Below are positions 53,867 through 62,303 of a DNA stretch of 64,000 nt, piece after piece. Source of the DNA: Alphaproteobacteria bacterium (lineage in GTDB: Bacteria > Pseudomonadota > Alphaproteobacteria > Micavibrionales > Micavibrionaceae); the NCBI GenBank assembly GCA_023384135.1, contig JAHDXS010000001.1, positions 1,029,878 to 1,093,877 on the forward strand, given 5' to 3'. Under the pieces are notes generated by a model. That model was not told where the DNA came from. It worked only from the letters and a program-made list of their open reading frames with translations, and ran no database searches. Position numbers and translations under genes: made by a program. Within the stretch, counting starts at the first letter, position 1. Each line of letters begins with the position of its first letter.

Positions 53867-54034
53867 TCAGGATGTAAACAAGCCGATAAAGCCCTCGTAA
53901 AGGGCCGTCACGTCCTCGCCGATCAGGTACACCGTAACGACAATCGCTATGGAAATCCCCGTACCGATAAGGCTGTACTCGATGGCGGTTCCGCCATCGT
54001 CCCGGCGCAAATAATCATGGATCAGATCACGCAT
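53867..54034 (-). CDS. Orphan second Flp-type pilin
   Basis: 55 residues. MRDLIHDYLRRDDGG precedes TAIEYSLIGTGISIAIVVTV, a canonical Flp prepilin core (Gly before cleavage, Glu-Tyr at the expected place), then YLIGEDVTALYEGFIGLFTS. It is clearly related to Flp at 23149 (same leader style, same ...FxxLFTS/TALTS end), but lies 30 kb away with no other Tad gene beside it. It would need CpaA and the main Tad machine. It could be a minor or alternative pilin. Confidence 0.9.
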   Translation of the reverse strand: MRDLIHDYLRRDDGGTAIEYSLIGTGISIAIVVTVYLIGEDVTALYEGFIGLFTS

Positions 54035-54134
54035 GCCATGGTCCGTTGTTATAATACTTCAGGTTAATGATGACGGGAAAAGGGTAACATTTCGTAAAGA
54101 ATTGCTAAAATACTGACAATAAAGGATAAGTTTC

Positions 54135-55175
54135 CTAATTTGCGAAACGCCCCGGAGAGAGCGCCCCCATCAACTCGCCTGAAAACGCATAGCCCGCCTG
54201 CCCGCCCGTCAGCAGTTGCGCCAGAAGCTGCGCGGCGCGGAGCGAGCTTAAAATCCCGTGCGAGCCGTGCGCGGTCGAGACATAAATACGCCGCCCCGCA
54301 TCGAGCGCCCCGACGACCGGGAAATTATCCGGCGCGGTGGTACGCACCGCCGCCCGTTGCCCCTCGACCGTATGCAGCCCCCGGAAGGCGTGCACATGCT
54401 CGTGTAGCTTGAGAATGTTATCGAGGTCGTCCTGCCCGATGATCTCGCTATGGTCCAGCCAGCGCTGGAAGGTCGATCCGACGCAATGCACGCCGTCGAT
54501 CAGCGGCGTAACGTAACCCCCATACCCAATGGTACAACGCAATTTTGCGGACTCTTCGCTCGCCTCGATATAGGTGATCTGCCCGCGCACGGGCTTGAGC
54601 GGCAAATGCGCGGCTTCGGGAAACTTGACCAGCCCCATTCCCCCGGTGAGAACGATAGCATCCGCTTTGATTGTAGAAAGATCGGCGACCGGATGGTTGA
54701 GATGGACCTCCACCCCTTGCGCGTACGCCCCGCATAATTTACGCGGCGAGACGGTGCCGGAACGCGCAAGATAAAGCGCGGGAAACGCCAGCGCCACTCC
54801 CGCAACCTCCGAGGCCTCCGGGGCGCTCAGCATCCGCATCTCATGCTCGCCCCAGCCCCAGCTCTGAACGGTCTGCGGAAAGCGCTTGGCCTTCTTGTCG
54901 TCATTCACCAGATGCAGCGCCCCGCACGGGTTCCAATCAATGCCGGGCAGACTCTCGAAGAGTTTAAGCGCCTCGAAGAACGCGGCGGCGTAAAATTCCT
55001 GCTCCGGCCCGCGCCCGGCGGTAAAACGCGGATTGTAAAGCCCGACGGAATTGCCCGATGCCGCCAGAGCCAACGACTCGGCGGCCTCATACAACACAGG
55101 CTCCAACCCGTGCCGCTTGAACATATAGGCGCAGGCCGTGCCCGCCAGCCCGCCGCCCAAAATCGCGACTCTCAT
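54135..55175 (-). CDS. mnmC: FAD-dependent cmnm5s2U34 tRNA oxidoreductase (MnmC C-terminal domain as a separate gene)
   Basis: 346 residues with a DAO-type FAD fold: MRVAILGGGLAGTACAYMFKRHG (GxGxxG), then ASGNSVGLYNPRF and, at the end, VRTTAPDNFPVVGAL and STAHGSHGILSS. It removes the carboxymethyl group from cmnm5s2U34 so that the MnmD partner can methylate the product. In E. coli both activities are in one MnmC; here the genes are separate but overlap by 4 bases. Confidence 0.9.
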   Translation of the reverse strand: MRVAILGGGLAGTACAYMFKRHGLEPVLYEAAESLALAASGNSVGLYNPRFTAGRGPEQEFYAAAFFEALKLFESLPGIDWNPCGALHLVNDDKKAKRFPQTVQSWGWGEHEMRMLSAPEASEVAGVALAFPALYLARSGTVSPRKLCGAYAQGVEVHLNHPVADLSTIKADAIVLTGGMGLVKFPEAAHLPLKPVRGQITYIEASEESAKLRCTIGYGGYVTPLIDGVHCVGSTFQRWLDHSEIIGQDDLDNILKLHEHVHAFRGLHTVEGQRAAVRTTAPDNFPVVGALDAGRRIYVSTAHGSHGILSSLRAAQLLAQLLTGGQAGYAFSGELMGALSPGRFAN

Positions 55176-55864
55176 GCGCTTCTTTTTCCTGAATAAATCC
55201 CGGCCAGCATATCACGTTTGCGGCCAAAGCCCTTGATCTTGGTCACTTCGAACCCGGCCGCCTGAAGCCCCCTGCGGACCTCGCCCGCCGCCGTAAAGGT
55301 CGTGAACGTCGTTCCCGCATGGCTGAGCCGCGCCATCTGCGCGAAGACCGCCTCGGTCCACATCTCCGGGTTGGTCGCGGGCTTGAACCCGTCCAGAAAC
55401 CAGGCGTCCACGGCGATATTAAGCTTCGGCAAAACCTCGTTCACGTCCCCGATATAAAGGGTCAGGCGCACATCCTCCGCCACGTCGATGCTATGCGCGC
55501 CCGTTTTGGGCACCGGATACAGATCGCAAAAGGTCGGAAGACAATCGCCCAGCTCCTCCGCCCAGACGGAGAGAACATCCTTGATAAACCCGGCATTGAC
55601 CGGGTATTTCTCAACCGAGATAAACTCAAGACGCCTCGGATTGTTATGGGCGCGGAAACTGTTCCAGAACTGCCACGCCGCCAGAAAATTCAGCCCCGTG
55701 CCGAACCCCGTCTCCGCGACGGTAAAGGTTCCCCTGAAATCCTTATCGCCCCAGCGGGCGGGCAGATCGTTGCCCTCTATAAAGACATGCCGACTTTCCG
55801 CCAGCCCGTCCTCTGCGGAAAAATACACGTCGTCAAACCGCTCCGACCTTGGCACCGTGCTCAT
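55172..55864 (-). CDS. mnmD: tRNA 5-(aminomethyl)-2-thiouridine methyltransferase (MnmD)
   Basis: 230 residues. SAM-dependent methyltransferase that finishes mnm5s2U34 in tRNA for Lys, Glu and Gln. MSTVPRSERFDDVYFSAEDGLAESRHVFIEGNDLPARW, TVAETGFGTGLNFLAAWQFW (motif I) and AWFLDGFKPATNPEMWTEAVFAQMARLSHAGTTFTTFTAAG match the MnmC N-terminal domain. It is divergent from the M3 peptidase. Confidence 0.93.
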   Translation of the reverse strand: MSTVPRSERFDDVYFSAEDGLAESRHVFIEGNDLPARWGDKDFRGTFTVAETGFGTGLNFLAAWQFWNSFRAHNNPRRLEFISVEKYPVNAGFIKDVLSVWAEELGDCLPTFCDLYPVPKTGAHSIDVAEDVRLTLYIGDVNEVLPKLNIAVDAWFLDGFKPATNPEMWTEAVFAQMARLSHAGTTFTTFTAAGEVRRGLQAAGFEVTKIKGFGRKRDMLAGIYSGKRSA

Positions 55865-55918
55865 TTTGCTCCATATTTCTTATGACTAAAGTGTTTGTAA
55901 CCCGAAAGGTTTTACCAT

Positions 55919-57973
55919 ATGTCTGCCAATCCGCTGCTAGAAAAATCGACCCTCCCCAACCAGGCGCCCCCGTTTGACCGTATCCGGACGGAACATTATC
56001 TGCCCGGCCTCAAGGCGGCGATCGAGGAGGCGGAAAGAAATATCAAAAAGATCAAGAATAACAAGGCGGAGCCGGATTTCGAGAACACGCTGGTCGCGCT
56101 GGAATGCGCCTCCGAGACGCTCGATCAGGTCTCTTCGGCCTTTTATAACCAGCTGTCCGCCGTGGGCGGCGACGATCTGCACGCGCTGGCCGCTGAGATG
56201 GGACCTCTGGGCGCGAAATTCTCCAACGACGTGCTGCTGGACGCAAAACTCTTCAAGCGCGTCAAGGCGGTCTATGACAAGCGCGAGAGCCTCAAACTCA
56301 CAGCCGAGCAGAAAACCATGCTGGAGGACACCTATAAGGGCTTCGTGCGCGGCGGCGCGGGGCTGAGCAAAAAGAAAAAGACCCGGCTGCGCGAGATTTC
56401 CGAGCGGCTTTCGACCCTCTCCCCCGCCTTCATGCAGAACACGGTGAAATCGGCGGAGGCGTTCGAGCTGATCATCGACAACGAAAAGGATCTCTCCGGC
56501 CTGCCTGACAGCGCCATCGAGAGCGCCGCCCACGCGGCGGAGGAAAAAGGCTATAAGGGCAAGTGGCTCTTTACGCTCGATTACCCCAGCTTCGGCCCGT
56601 TCCTGCAATATGCCGACAACCGCGCCCTGCGCGAGAAAATCTGGCGCGCCAACGCCTCCCGCGCGTGGAAAGATCAATACGACAACTGCGCCAACATCCT
56701 CGAAACCGTGAAGCTGAAAAAGGAGCGCGCGAAGCTTCTGGGCTACAAGACCCACGCGCATTACGTGCTTGAGGAACGCATGGCGAAATCGCCCGAAGAT
56801 GTCATGAACTTCCTCAAGACCCTGAAGAAGGCTTATAAGCCCGCCGCGAAGAAAGACCTCGCGAAGCTTAAGAAATACGCCGCGAAGGAACACGGGCTGA
56901 ACGAACTTATGCCGTGGGATGTCGGCTACTACGCCGAAAAGCTCCGCAAGAAACTCTTCGACTTCACGTCGGAGGATTTCCGGCCCTATCTTTCGCTCGA
57001 AAAGGTGCTCGCGGGCTGCTTCGATCATTTCAGCAAGCTGTTTGGCATCAAATTCGAAAAGGCCGACGGCAAATACCCCGTCTGGCACAAGGACGTTCAG
57101 GTCTTCGACGTGGTGAATAAAGGCGACGGCGCGTTCGTCGGCACGTTTTACGCCGATTTCCACCCCCGCACCGGAAAAAATCAGGGCGCGTGGATGACGA
57201 CCTATAGGAATCAGGGCCTCTGGCGCGGCAAGGTCGAACGGCCGCTGGTCGCCATCGTCTGCAACTTCACCAAGCCGACGAACGACAAGCCTTCCCTGCT
57301 CACGCATGGCGAGGTCACGACGCTGTATCATGAAATGGGCCACGCGCTGCACGGCCTGCTCTCCAACGTCACCTACCGCGCGGTGGCGGGCACGAACGTG
57401 CGCTGGGACTTCGTGGAGCTTCCCTCCCAGCTTCAGGAAAACTGGTGCTATGAGAAATCCGTGCTGGACACCTTCGCCGAACATTACCAAACGGGCGAGA
57501 AAATCCCCGCCAAGCTGGTGGAGAAACTCAACAAGGCCCAGAATTTCATGGTCGGCTGGGGCGGCTTGCGCCAGATTGGCCTCGCGCAGCTCGACATGGC
57601 GTGGCACAGCAAAAACCCCGATAAAATCACGGACGTTGAAAGCTTCGAGGACGCCGCGATGAAGGATTGCGCCCTCTTCCCGCGCCTCGCCGGGCCGGTC
57701 TCGACCTCCTTCGGCCATATCTTCGCCGGGGGCTATTCGGCGGGCTATTACAGCTATAAATGGGCCGAGGTGCTGGACGCCGACACGTTCGAGCTGTTCA
57801 AGGAAAAGGGCCTGTACGATATCAACAGCGCACGGGCCTACCGCGAATTGCTGGCCAAGGGCGGCTCCGAAGATCCCGCCGTGCTCTACCGCGACTTCCG
57901 GGGCCGCGACGCCGACCCCGACGCATTGCTGCGCCGGGAGGGATTGCTGAAGGCGGAGAAAAAGGCGGCTTGA
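55919..57973 (+). CDS. M3-family oligopeptidase (OpdA/Dcp type)
   Basis: 684 residues, normal family length. The zinc motif HEMGH is at 471-475, and the family sequence NFTKPTNDKPSLLTHGEVTTLYHEMGH...FVELPSQLQENWCYE is complete, including the third ligand Glu. The protein has no signal peptide and should degrade peptides in the cytoplasm. Oligopeptidase A and dipeptidyl carboxypeptidase cannot be told apart by eye. A 593-residue minus-strand frame opposite it is a shadow. Confidence 0.95.
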   Translation: MSANPLLEKSTLPNQAPPFDRIRTEHYLPGLKAAIEEAERNIKKIKNNKAEPDFENTLVALECASETLDQVSSAFYNQLSAVGGDDLHALAAEMGPLGAKFSNDVLLDAKLFKRVKAVYDKRESLKLTAEQKTMLEDTYKGFVRGGAGLSKKKKTRLREISERLSTLSPAFMQNTVKSAEAFELIIDNEKDLSGLPDSAIESAAHAAEEKGYKGKWLFTLDYPSFGPFLQYADNRALREKIWRANASRAWKDQYDNCANILETVKLKKERAKLLGYKTHAHYVLEERMAKSPEDVMNFLKTLKKAYKPAAKKDLAKLKKYAAKEHGLNELMPWDVGYYAEKLRKKLFDFTSEDFRPYLSLEKVLAGCFDHFSKLFGIKFEKADGKYPVWHKDVQVFDVVNKGDGAFVGTFYADFHPRTGKNQGAWMTTYRNQGLWRGKVERPLVAIVCNFTKPTNDKPSLLTHGEVTTLYHEMGHALHGLLSNVTYRAVAGTNVRWDFVELPSQLQENWCYEKSVLDTFAEHYQTGEKIPAKLVEKLNKAQNFMVGWGGLRQIGLAQLDMAWHSKNPDKITDVESFEDAAMKDCALFPRLAGPVSTSFGHIFAGGYSAGYYSYKWAEVLDADTFELFKEKGLYDINSARAYRELLAKGGSEDPAVLYRDFRGRDADPDALLRREGLLKAEKKAA

Positions 57974-57974
57974 T

Positions 57975-58469
57975 GTGAAGAAAGTATTTTTTTTCGTTTT
58001 ATGTGGGCTTATTTTTTCAGCTTGCTCAAAGAAAATATTTTACATCGATGTAGCTCTTGAAAACGGACAAGTTACATTCGGGAATTTTTATTCCAGTATC
58101 TACGAACAATTCTCAATAGCGAAAGAACAAAAGTACAATAAATTTTACCTTCAAGAGCTTAGTGTATTCGCCTGTGATAAAGAAGACCGCTGCGAAAATA
58201 TATGGCGGGTTAAGTACACGGGTAAACTGCTGGGAATTAAATTAACCGATTATGTAACGCTTCCTGAAAATATTACTTATGGCGAAAAAGTTAAAGGCCT
58301 CGCGACGGACATAAAACCAAAAGAATTGCCGCTAGATATAAACATTATGGTTTGGATGGAAGTAAGAATAGAAAACTCTTCAGGAGAAAACTCTATTATT
58401 TCTGGCCTTGGAACATTCAAAATTCTGGAAAAAAATGGGCAACTGAGTCTTGAGGATAACGAATTATGA
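57975..58469 (+). CDS. AT-rich small lipoprotein of unknown function
   Basis: 164 residues starting with GTG one base after the peptidase stop. MKKVFFFVLCGLIFSAC is a lipoprotein signal (Cys17). The body has two cysteines (FACDKEDRCENIW) and no known domain. Codon use is much more AT-rich than in the peptidase gene. It overlaps the next gene by 4 bases. Confidence 0.7.
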   Translation: MKKVFFFVLCGLIFSACSKKIFYIDVALENGQVTFGNFYSSIYEQFSIAKEQKYNKFYLQELSVFACDKEDRCENIWRVKYTGKLLGIKLTDYVTLPENITYGEKVKGLATDIKPKELPLDINIMVWMEVRIENSSGENSIISGLGTFKILEKNGQLSLEDNEL

Positions 58470-58756
58470 CTCCAAGCAAATCCAAAACCGCTAAAATCAT
58501 TGCGGTGCTTTTGGTGGTCTTTCTGTGCGCTGTAAGCTTTGTTGGCGGCGCCTTTTTTGGAAAAAAATACGGCCATGATTTTTCATTCAAGCAGGGATAT
58601 GCAACCGGATACTTGGATTTGGCAGAAAACATAAAAAGCGCGACCGAAGGCAATCCCGAAACAGAAAACAAAGATTGCAGCCCGATTTCGGCAATGAAAT
58701 GGGTGTCCATATCAGTTTGCACAACTAATGGCTCTAAAACGATCAAGGTTGATTAA
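58466..58756 (+). CDS. Small membrane-anchored orphan
   Basis: 96 residues. It starts with an ATGA overlap with the lipoprotein gene. One N-terminal helix (IIAVLLVVFLCAVSFVGGAFFGK) anchors a short extracytoplasmic part with two cysteines (NKDCSPISAMKWVSISVC). AT-rich like its neighbour. No family was recognised; it is probably co-expressed with the lipoprotein. Confidence 0.6.
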   Translation: MTPSKSKTAKIIAVLLVVFLCAVSFVGGAFFGKKYGHDFSFKQGYATGYLDLAENIKSATEGNPETENKDCSPISAMKWVSISVCTTNGSKTIKVD

Positions 58757-58763
58757 GAATATA

Positions 58764-59020
58764 ATGCCCAAAAAAACCAAGGCGCACATCCAACCCGGGG
58801 ATATTTATGAGGATTGCGCCTATCATCCCTGTCTCTGCACTGAAGTAGAAGATGGGGGCGATGATATACGCGTATCGAGTCCCTCATCGACGGCTCTTAC
58901 CCGCGCCCATGCAGCCTGAATCACTGCGGTGTAATCAAGATGACCTTGGAAGAAGCATGGCATCGAAAACTCGAATTTGCCGAAGGGCGTTTCAAAATAC
59001 CAAACGAAAACCAAGACTAG
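58764..59020 (+). pseudogene. Small conserved gene broken by a one-base frameshift
   Basis: MPKKTKAHIQPGDIYEDCAYHPCLCTEVEDGGDDI reads in one frame to about 58872. It resumes one base out of phase as IESLIDGSYPRPCSLNHCGVIKMTLEEAW and runs to TAG at 59018-59020. Adding one G after CGCG near 58873 would restore the frame (R-G-I-E). The two halves together look like a known small bacterial family (DCAYHPCLC... DGSYPRSC... HCG). Either the gene is dead or this is a base-calling error. Confidence 0.75.
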
Positions 59021-59021
59021 C

Positions 59022-59609
59022 CTAATGTTTTTGTTCCGGTTCCTCCGCATAATCCGGCGACAACGGCAAGCCCGCGCTCACCATCAACGCATTCAATTCG
59101 CTATAATCCCTGTGCGTTCCGACTTTTGCTATAAATTGCCCGTCTTTATAAATCGCCAAGCCCACACATTCAAAACACAACAGATAATCATAACTGTGCT
59201 TTTCGGTTTTGACCGTCAGCGCATGGCGCGGCTGAAAACAGGCGCCAAGGCTGATCTGATTGACAATACTACGCTCAAAAGCCCTCGCCATGTCGTGCGC
59301 TAATACCCCCTCGATAATTTTATGGGCTATAACGGGGTGCCCGTGTATTTTTTCTTCATAACCAGCACCTATTGGATCCTGCGGACTCAAGCCGACAAGC
59401 GTGTATGCCGTAACGGTCTTGGCCTCTACTAACGCCTTGAGCGCCTCATCTTCGTTGGCGCATATCTCCTCGGTCTTGCAGAAGGAGCACTTTTCTTGAT
59501 TTGTTGCGCTGACCTCACATTGATACGGCTTAGTATCCTTATCGCCCGCAACGGCGGGGCCTGTCAAAAAAACCAGCGCGGCAAAAACCGCAAGACCATA
59601 AATTTTCAT
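59022..59609 (-). CDS. Secreted cysteine-containing orphan
   Basis: About 195 residues from MKIYGLAVF (59609; an ATG at 59624 adds five residues before the signal). The signal peptide ends near GPAVAGD. Seven cysteines include CEVSATNQEKCSFCKTEEIC and CFEC; the first group looks like a disulfide or metal cluster. The C-terminus is Glu/Pro-rich. No family was recognised. It starts beside a hairpin-rich noncoding stretch. Confidence 0.65.
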   Translation of the reverse strand: MKIYGLAVFAALVFLTGPAVAGDKDTKPYQCEVSATNQEKCSFCKTEEICANEDEALKALVEAKTVTAYTLVGLSPQDPIGAGYEEKIHGHPVIAHKIIEGVLAHDMARAFERSIVNQISLGACFQPRHALTVKTEKHSYDYLLCFECVGLAIYKDGQFIAKVGTHRDYSELNALMVSAGLPLSPDYAEEPEQKH

Positions 59610-59692
59610 CGAATTAAACCTCATAGCCTCTTTTTGACCACGCGCCCCGCAAGCCTGTCAATTTTTTTCGCCTCCGCCCGACACACGCGTCA

Positions 59693-59710
59693 CCCCGGCG
59701 CAGGCCGGGG
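59693..59710. repeat. CCCCGGC/GCCGGGG palindromic repeat unit
   Basis: Perfect 7-bp arms around a GCAG loop inside GTCACCCCGGCG..., similar to the dispersed intergenic palindromes seen in alphaproteobacterial genomes. A second hairpin CCAAGGC-TTC-GCCTTGG follows at 59718-59734. Confidence 0.65.
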
Positions 59711-59761
59711 TCCACGGCCAAGGCTTCGCCTTGGCGGCCCCATAGAAAGTGCCGCCGCTTT

Positions 59762-59790
59762 TTGCCCTCCCGCCCCATTTCCGCTATAAT
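59762..59790 (+). promoter_or_regulatory. Promoter-like pair in the noncoding stretch
   Basis: TTGCCC (59762-59767), a 17-base spacer, then TATAAT (59785-59790). A T7-tailed hairpin begins only 13 bases later, so any transcript from here would be very short unless it reads through. Confidence 0.4.
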
Positions 59791-59802
59791 CATCCCATAT
59801 GG

Positions 59803-59822
59803 GGCGCAGTGCGCCTTTTTTT
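59803..59822 (+). terminator. Intrinsic-terminator-like hairpin
   Basis: GGCGC-AGT-GCGCC followed by seven T. It is preceded by the palindrome CCCATATGGG (59794-59803). Confidence 0.6.
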
Positions 59823-59831
59823 GTTGGGGCG

Positions 59832-59967
59832 GAAGTGGACTTAGTCCACTTCGGAGCCCGGGCCTGGCTTGACCCAAGCCGAACGCGCAAGCGGACTTAG
59901 CCCACCGGCGTTCCTGCGATTCCAAAGATTTAACGAGTACACACCGGACTGACCGGACTTAGTCCAC
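59832..59967. repeat. Three copies of a short palindromic motif
   Basis: The first copy has arms GAAGTGGACT/AGTCCACTTC around one T (59832-59852). Degenerate copies CGGACTTAGCCCACC near 59892-59906 and CGGACTTAGTCCACC near 59954-59968 follow. GGCTTG-ACC-CAAGCC (59866-59880) lies between the first two. Confidence 0.65.
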
Positions 59968-60003
59968 CCCGCAAGCCGTCACGCGACGCGGCGGCAAAGC
60001 CGA

Positions 60004-60366
60004 CTATTTAATGACCTTGATGCCGTGATCCGGCGCTGCGACGGCACATTGCTTTTCAAGCGCGCGTTTATACTGTTTCGCGACCGTGTCGGAGGCATTT
60101 TTGAATTCACCCAGCTTCTGCTTATAGATGCCCTTCATCTCATTCCCGCCCCCGCCTACGGCCTTTTCGTAGAACGTCGCCGCAACCTGATAATAATTAT
60201 CGGTATAGTCGGGCGGAAGTTTGCCCATCGTCTCTTCGGCCTTGACGGAATAAACGGCCGCACACTCGGCAAGAAAGAGATAGTCCACGGGCTGCGCCGC
60301 CGTTTGCGCCGAAGCGGCCTGAGGCACCATCAATAAAGCAGCGGCAGCAAGGATAAGTTTTTTCAT
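60004..60366 (-). CDS. Small secreted orphan
   Basis: 120 residues from MKKLILAAAALLMVPQAASAQ (ATG 60366, with GGAG upstream; a longer frame to 60441 puts a Gly/Arg-rich leader before the signal). The mature part (PVDYLFLAECAAVYSVKAEETMGKLPPDYTDNYYQVAATFYEKA) has two cysteines and is mostly helical. No family was recognised. Confidence 0.75.
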   Translation of the reverse strand: MKKLILAAAALLMVPQAASAQTAAQPVDYLFLAECAAVYSVKAEETMGKLPPDYTDNYYQVAATFYEKAVGGGGNEMKGIYKQKLGEFKNASDTVAKQYKRALEKQCAVAAPDHGIKVIK

Positions 60367-60558
60367 GCTTAATCTCCATTCTAGCTTTGGATTCCCGCCT
60401 GACCCGCACACCCGCAAACGCGCAGCTTCCCGATCAGACATCGCATTCTTTTACCCCTTACTTTAGTTATAGGCCCCTCAAAGTTTTTCTTCAAGAAAAT
60501 CAGGCAAAAGCGGGATGATTTTATTATAGCACGGTTTAATGATGCAAACGCCGTGCCC

Positions 60559-61224
60559 TCAGGGCGGCTCGGCGTCCTGCTCCACCTTCGGCGCGGGCGC
60601 ACTCTCGAAGACCCAGCGGGCGGAGAGCGGGTGTTCGATCGGGTTGCTTTGCATCAATTTCAGTTCAAAATTGACGGAGATGCTGTCCATGGTGTTGCGC
60701 CAAAGCCGCCGGAACGTTCCGGACGGCGGCAGGGGCTGGTCGGTTTCGTGGAAATAGACGTAATCCGGCTCCGTAATTTTGTAACCCAGTTCGGTTCCCG
60801 GCTCGAACGGTTCGAAATCCTCCAGCCACTGCTCCAAATCGGGCGGAGCGTCATAAAAATAGGTATCGAACACCAGCTTGCGCCCGCTGGTTGTTGTCAC
60901 CAGCAAATCCGCGTGGATGTTAAAGGGGTTCGGTTCCGGATCCCCGGTATATTTGGGCTGGCCTGTTTCGTCGTAATCGTCCGGGCCGATCGGGAAAACC
61001 GGCTCAATCGGGGCGCGGATATTCTTGCCGGGCTTACCGTCGGCCTCCGGCAGGGAATAGCGCCAGACCTTGGCCAGCCCCTCATAGCCGCGCTCGGCCA
61101 AAACCTCCCAAGCCTTATGGGCCCGCAGGTCGCAGCCCGGGATCCCGCGCTCGCTTTTATGGGCGAAGCTCATTTCGCGCAATTCCGCGAAAAGCTCCAG
61201 CGCCTCTTGGTCTGTGGGTCTCAT
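60559..61224 (-). CDS. Soluble orphan protein
   Basis: About 221 residues from MRPTDQEAL (61224, preceded by GAGGGG). No signal or membrane helix. It is rich in Asp/Glu/Pro with several aromatic clusters (VWRYSLPEADGKPG, YDAPPDLEQWLEDFEPFEPGTELGYKI). No family was recognised. It is divergent from pdxS. Confidence 0.65.
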   Translation of the reverse strand: MRPTDQEALELFAELREMSFAHKSERGIPGCDLRAHKAWEVLAERGYEGLAKVWRYSLPEADGKPGKNIRAPIEPVFPIGPDDYDETGQPKYTGDPEPNPFNIHADLLVTTTSGRKLVFDTYFYDAPPDLEQWLEDFEPFEPGTELGYKITEPDYVYFHETDQPLPPSGTFRRLWRNTMDSISVNFELKLMQSNPIEHPLSARWVFESAPAPKVEQDAEPP

Positions 61225-61278
61225 TCCCGCCCCTCTGCCGGACCGCCCCCGGTCCATCAGTTTTTCTGTATGTTTCCT

Positions 61279-61308
61279 TTGCATTCCGGCGGTTTCTGTG
61301 CATAAATA
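61279..61308 (+). promoter_or_regulatory. Candidate promoter of pdxS
   Basis: TTGCAT (61279-61284), an 18-base spacer and TAAATA (61303-61308), about 40 bases before the pdxS start. No MocR/PdxR-type site was recognised. Confidence 0.35.
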
Positions 61309-61348
61309 CCGCCCCTAAGCGGACAGATTTTATCAGGAATATGCGGAC

Positions 61349-62251
61349 ATGAGCAAGAATTCCCCGAATAAAGGCACAAACGTCATCAATATCAAGACCG
61401 GGCTGGCTGAAATGCTCAAGGGCGGCGTCATCATGGACGTCGTGACCCCCGACCAGGCCAAGGTGGCCGAGGATGCGGGCGCGGTCGCCGTGATGGCGCT
61501 TGAGCGCGTCCCATCCGACATCCGCAAGGCCGGCGGCGTGGCCCGTATGAGCCCGCCCGAGCTGGTGCAGGCGATCATGGACACCGTCTCCATCCCCGTC
61601 ATGGCGAAATGCCGGATCGGCCACTTCGCGGAGGCGCAAATTCTGGAAGCCATCGGCGTCGATTATATCGACGAGTCCGAGGTGCTGACCCCCGCCGACG
61701 AGGATTACCACATCAACAAGCATGATTTTAAGGTTCCGTTCGTCTGCGGCGCGAAGAATCTGGGCGAGGCCCTGCGCCGGATCGGCGAAGGCGCGGCCCT
61801 GATGCGCACGAAGGGCGAGCCGGGCACCGGAAACATCGTGGAGGCCGTGCGCCACCTGCGCCAGATCACTCAGGACATCCGCCGGATCACCCTGCTCGAC
61901 GATCAGGAACTGATGACCGAGGCCAAGAATCTCGGCGCGCCGTTTGAGCTGGTCAAGCTGGTCAAGGAGTTGGGCCGTCTGCCCGTGCCGAATTTCGCGG
62001 CCGGTGGGATTGCCACGCCCGCCGATGCAGCGCTGTGCATGCAGCTGGGCGCGGAGACGGTGTTCGTCGGCTCGGGTATTTTCAAATCCGAAGATCCCGC
62101 TAACTTCGCCAAGGCAATCGTGAAAGCCACCGCGCACTACAACGACCCGAAGATGGTTCTGGAAGCCTCCAAGGGCCTCGGCGAAGCGATGCGCGGCACC
62201 GAGATTTCCGAGATCGAGGCGTCCATGCGCATGGCCAACCGGGGCTGGTAA
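61349..62251 (+). CDS. pdxS: Pyridoxal 5'-phosphate synthase lyase subunit PdxS
   Basis: 300 residues, TIM barrel, strongly conserved. It makes PLP directly from ribose-5-P, glyceraldehyde-3-P and ammonia. [15 protein letters not shown] holds the catalytic Asp30 and VMAKCRIGH the ribose-binding Lys87. [37 protein letters not shown] and [17 protein letters not shown] are intact, as is the late GSGIF. The glutaminase partner PdxT, usually adjacent, is not in this window. Most alphaproteobacteria use PdxA/PdxJ instead. Confidence 0.97.
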   Translation: MSKNSPNKGTNVINIKTGLAEMLKGGVIMDVVTPDQAKVAEDAGAVAVMALERVPSDIRKAGGVARMSPPELVQAIMDTVSIPVMAKCRIGHFAEAQILEAIGVDYIDESEVLTPADEDYHINKHDFKVPFVCGAKNLGEALRRIGEGAALMRTKGEPGTGNIVEAVRHLRQITQDIRRITLLDDQELMTEAKNLGAPFELVKLVKELGRLPVPNFAAGGIATPADAALCMQLGAETVFVGSGIFKSEDPANFAKAIVKATAHYNDPKMVLEASKGLGEAMRGTEISEIEASMRMANRGW

Positions 62252-62303
62252 CGGCTTGTTAGGCTTACGGCTCTATTCTAACTGAGTAAACACGGAGTTT
62301 TCT

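Larger units (their letters stand above)
59625..60003. other. Hairpin-rich noncoding region
   Basis: About 380 bases without a convincing gene. It holds a series of inverted repeats, three copies of a GGACTTAG(T/C)CCAC motif, a promoter-like pair and a T7-tailed hairpin, each listed separately. The two flanking genes are on the minus strand. Confidence 0.65.

Noticed and set aside
55937-57718. 593-codon open frame on the minus strand opposite the M3 peptidase
   Set aside because: It is a shadow of GC-rich codons. The plus strand encodes a complete M3 peptidase with HEMGH, and the minus frame has no recognisable domain.
61157-62137. Minus-strand frame opposite pdxS
   Set aside because: pdxS is a highly conserved enzyme. 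The antisense frame is His/Gly/Leu-rich without motifs.
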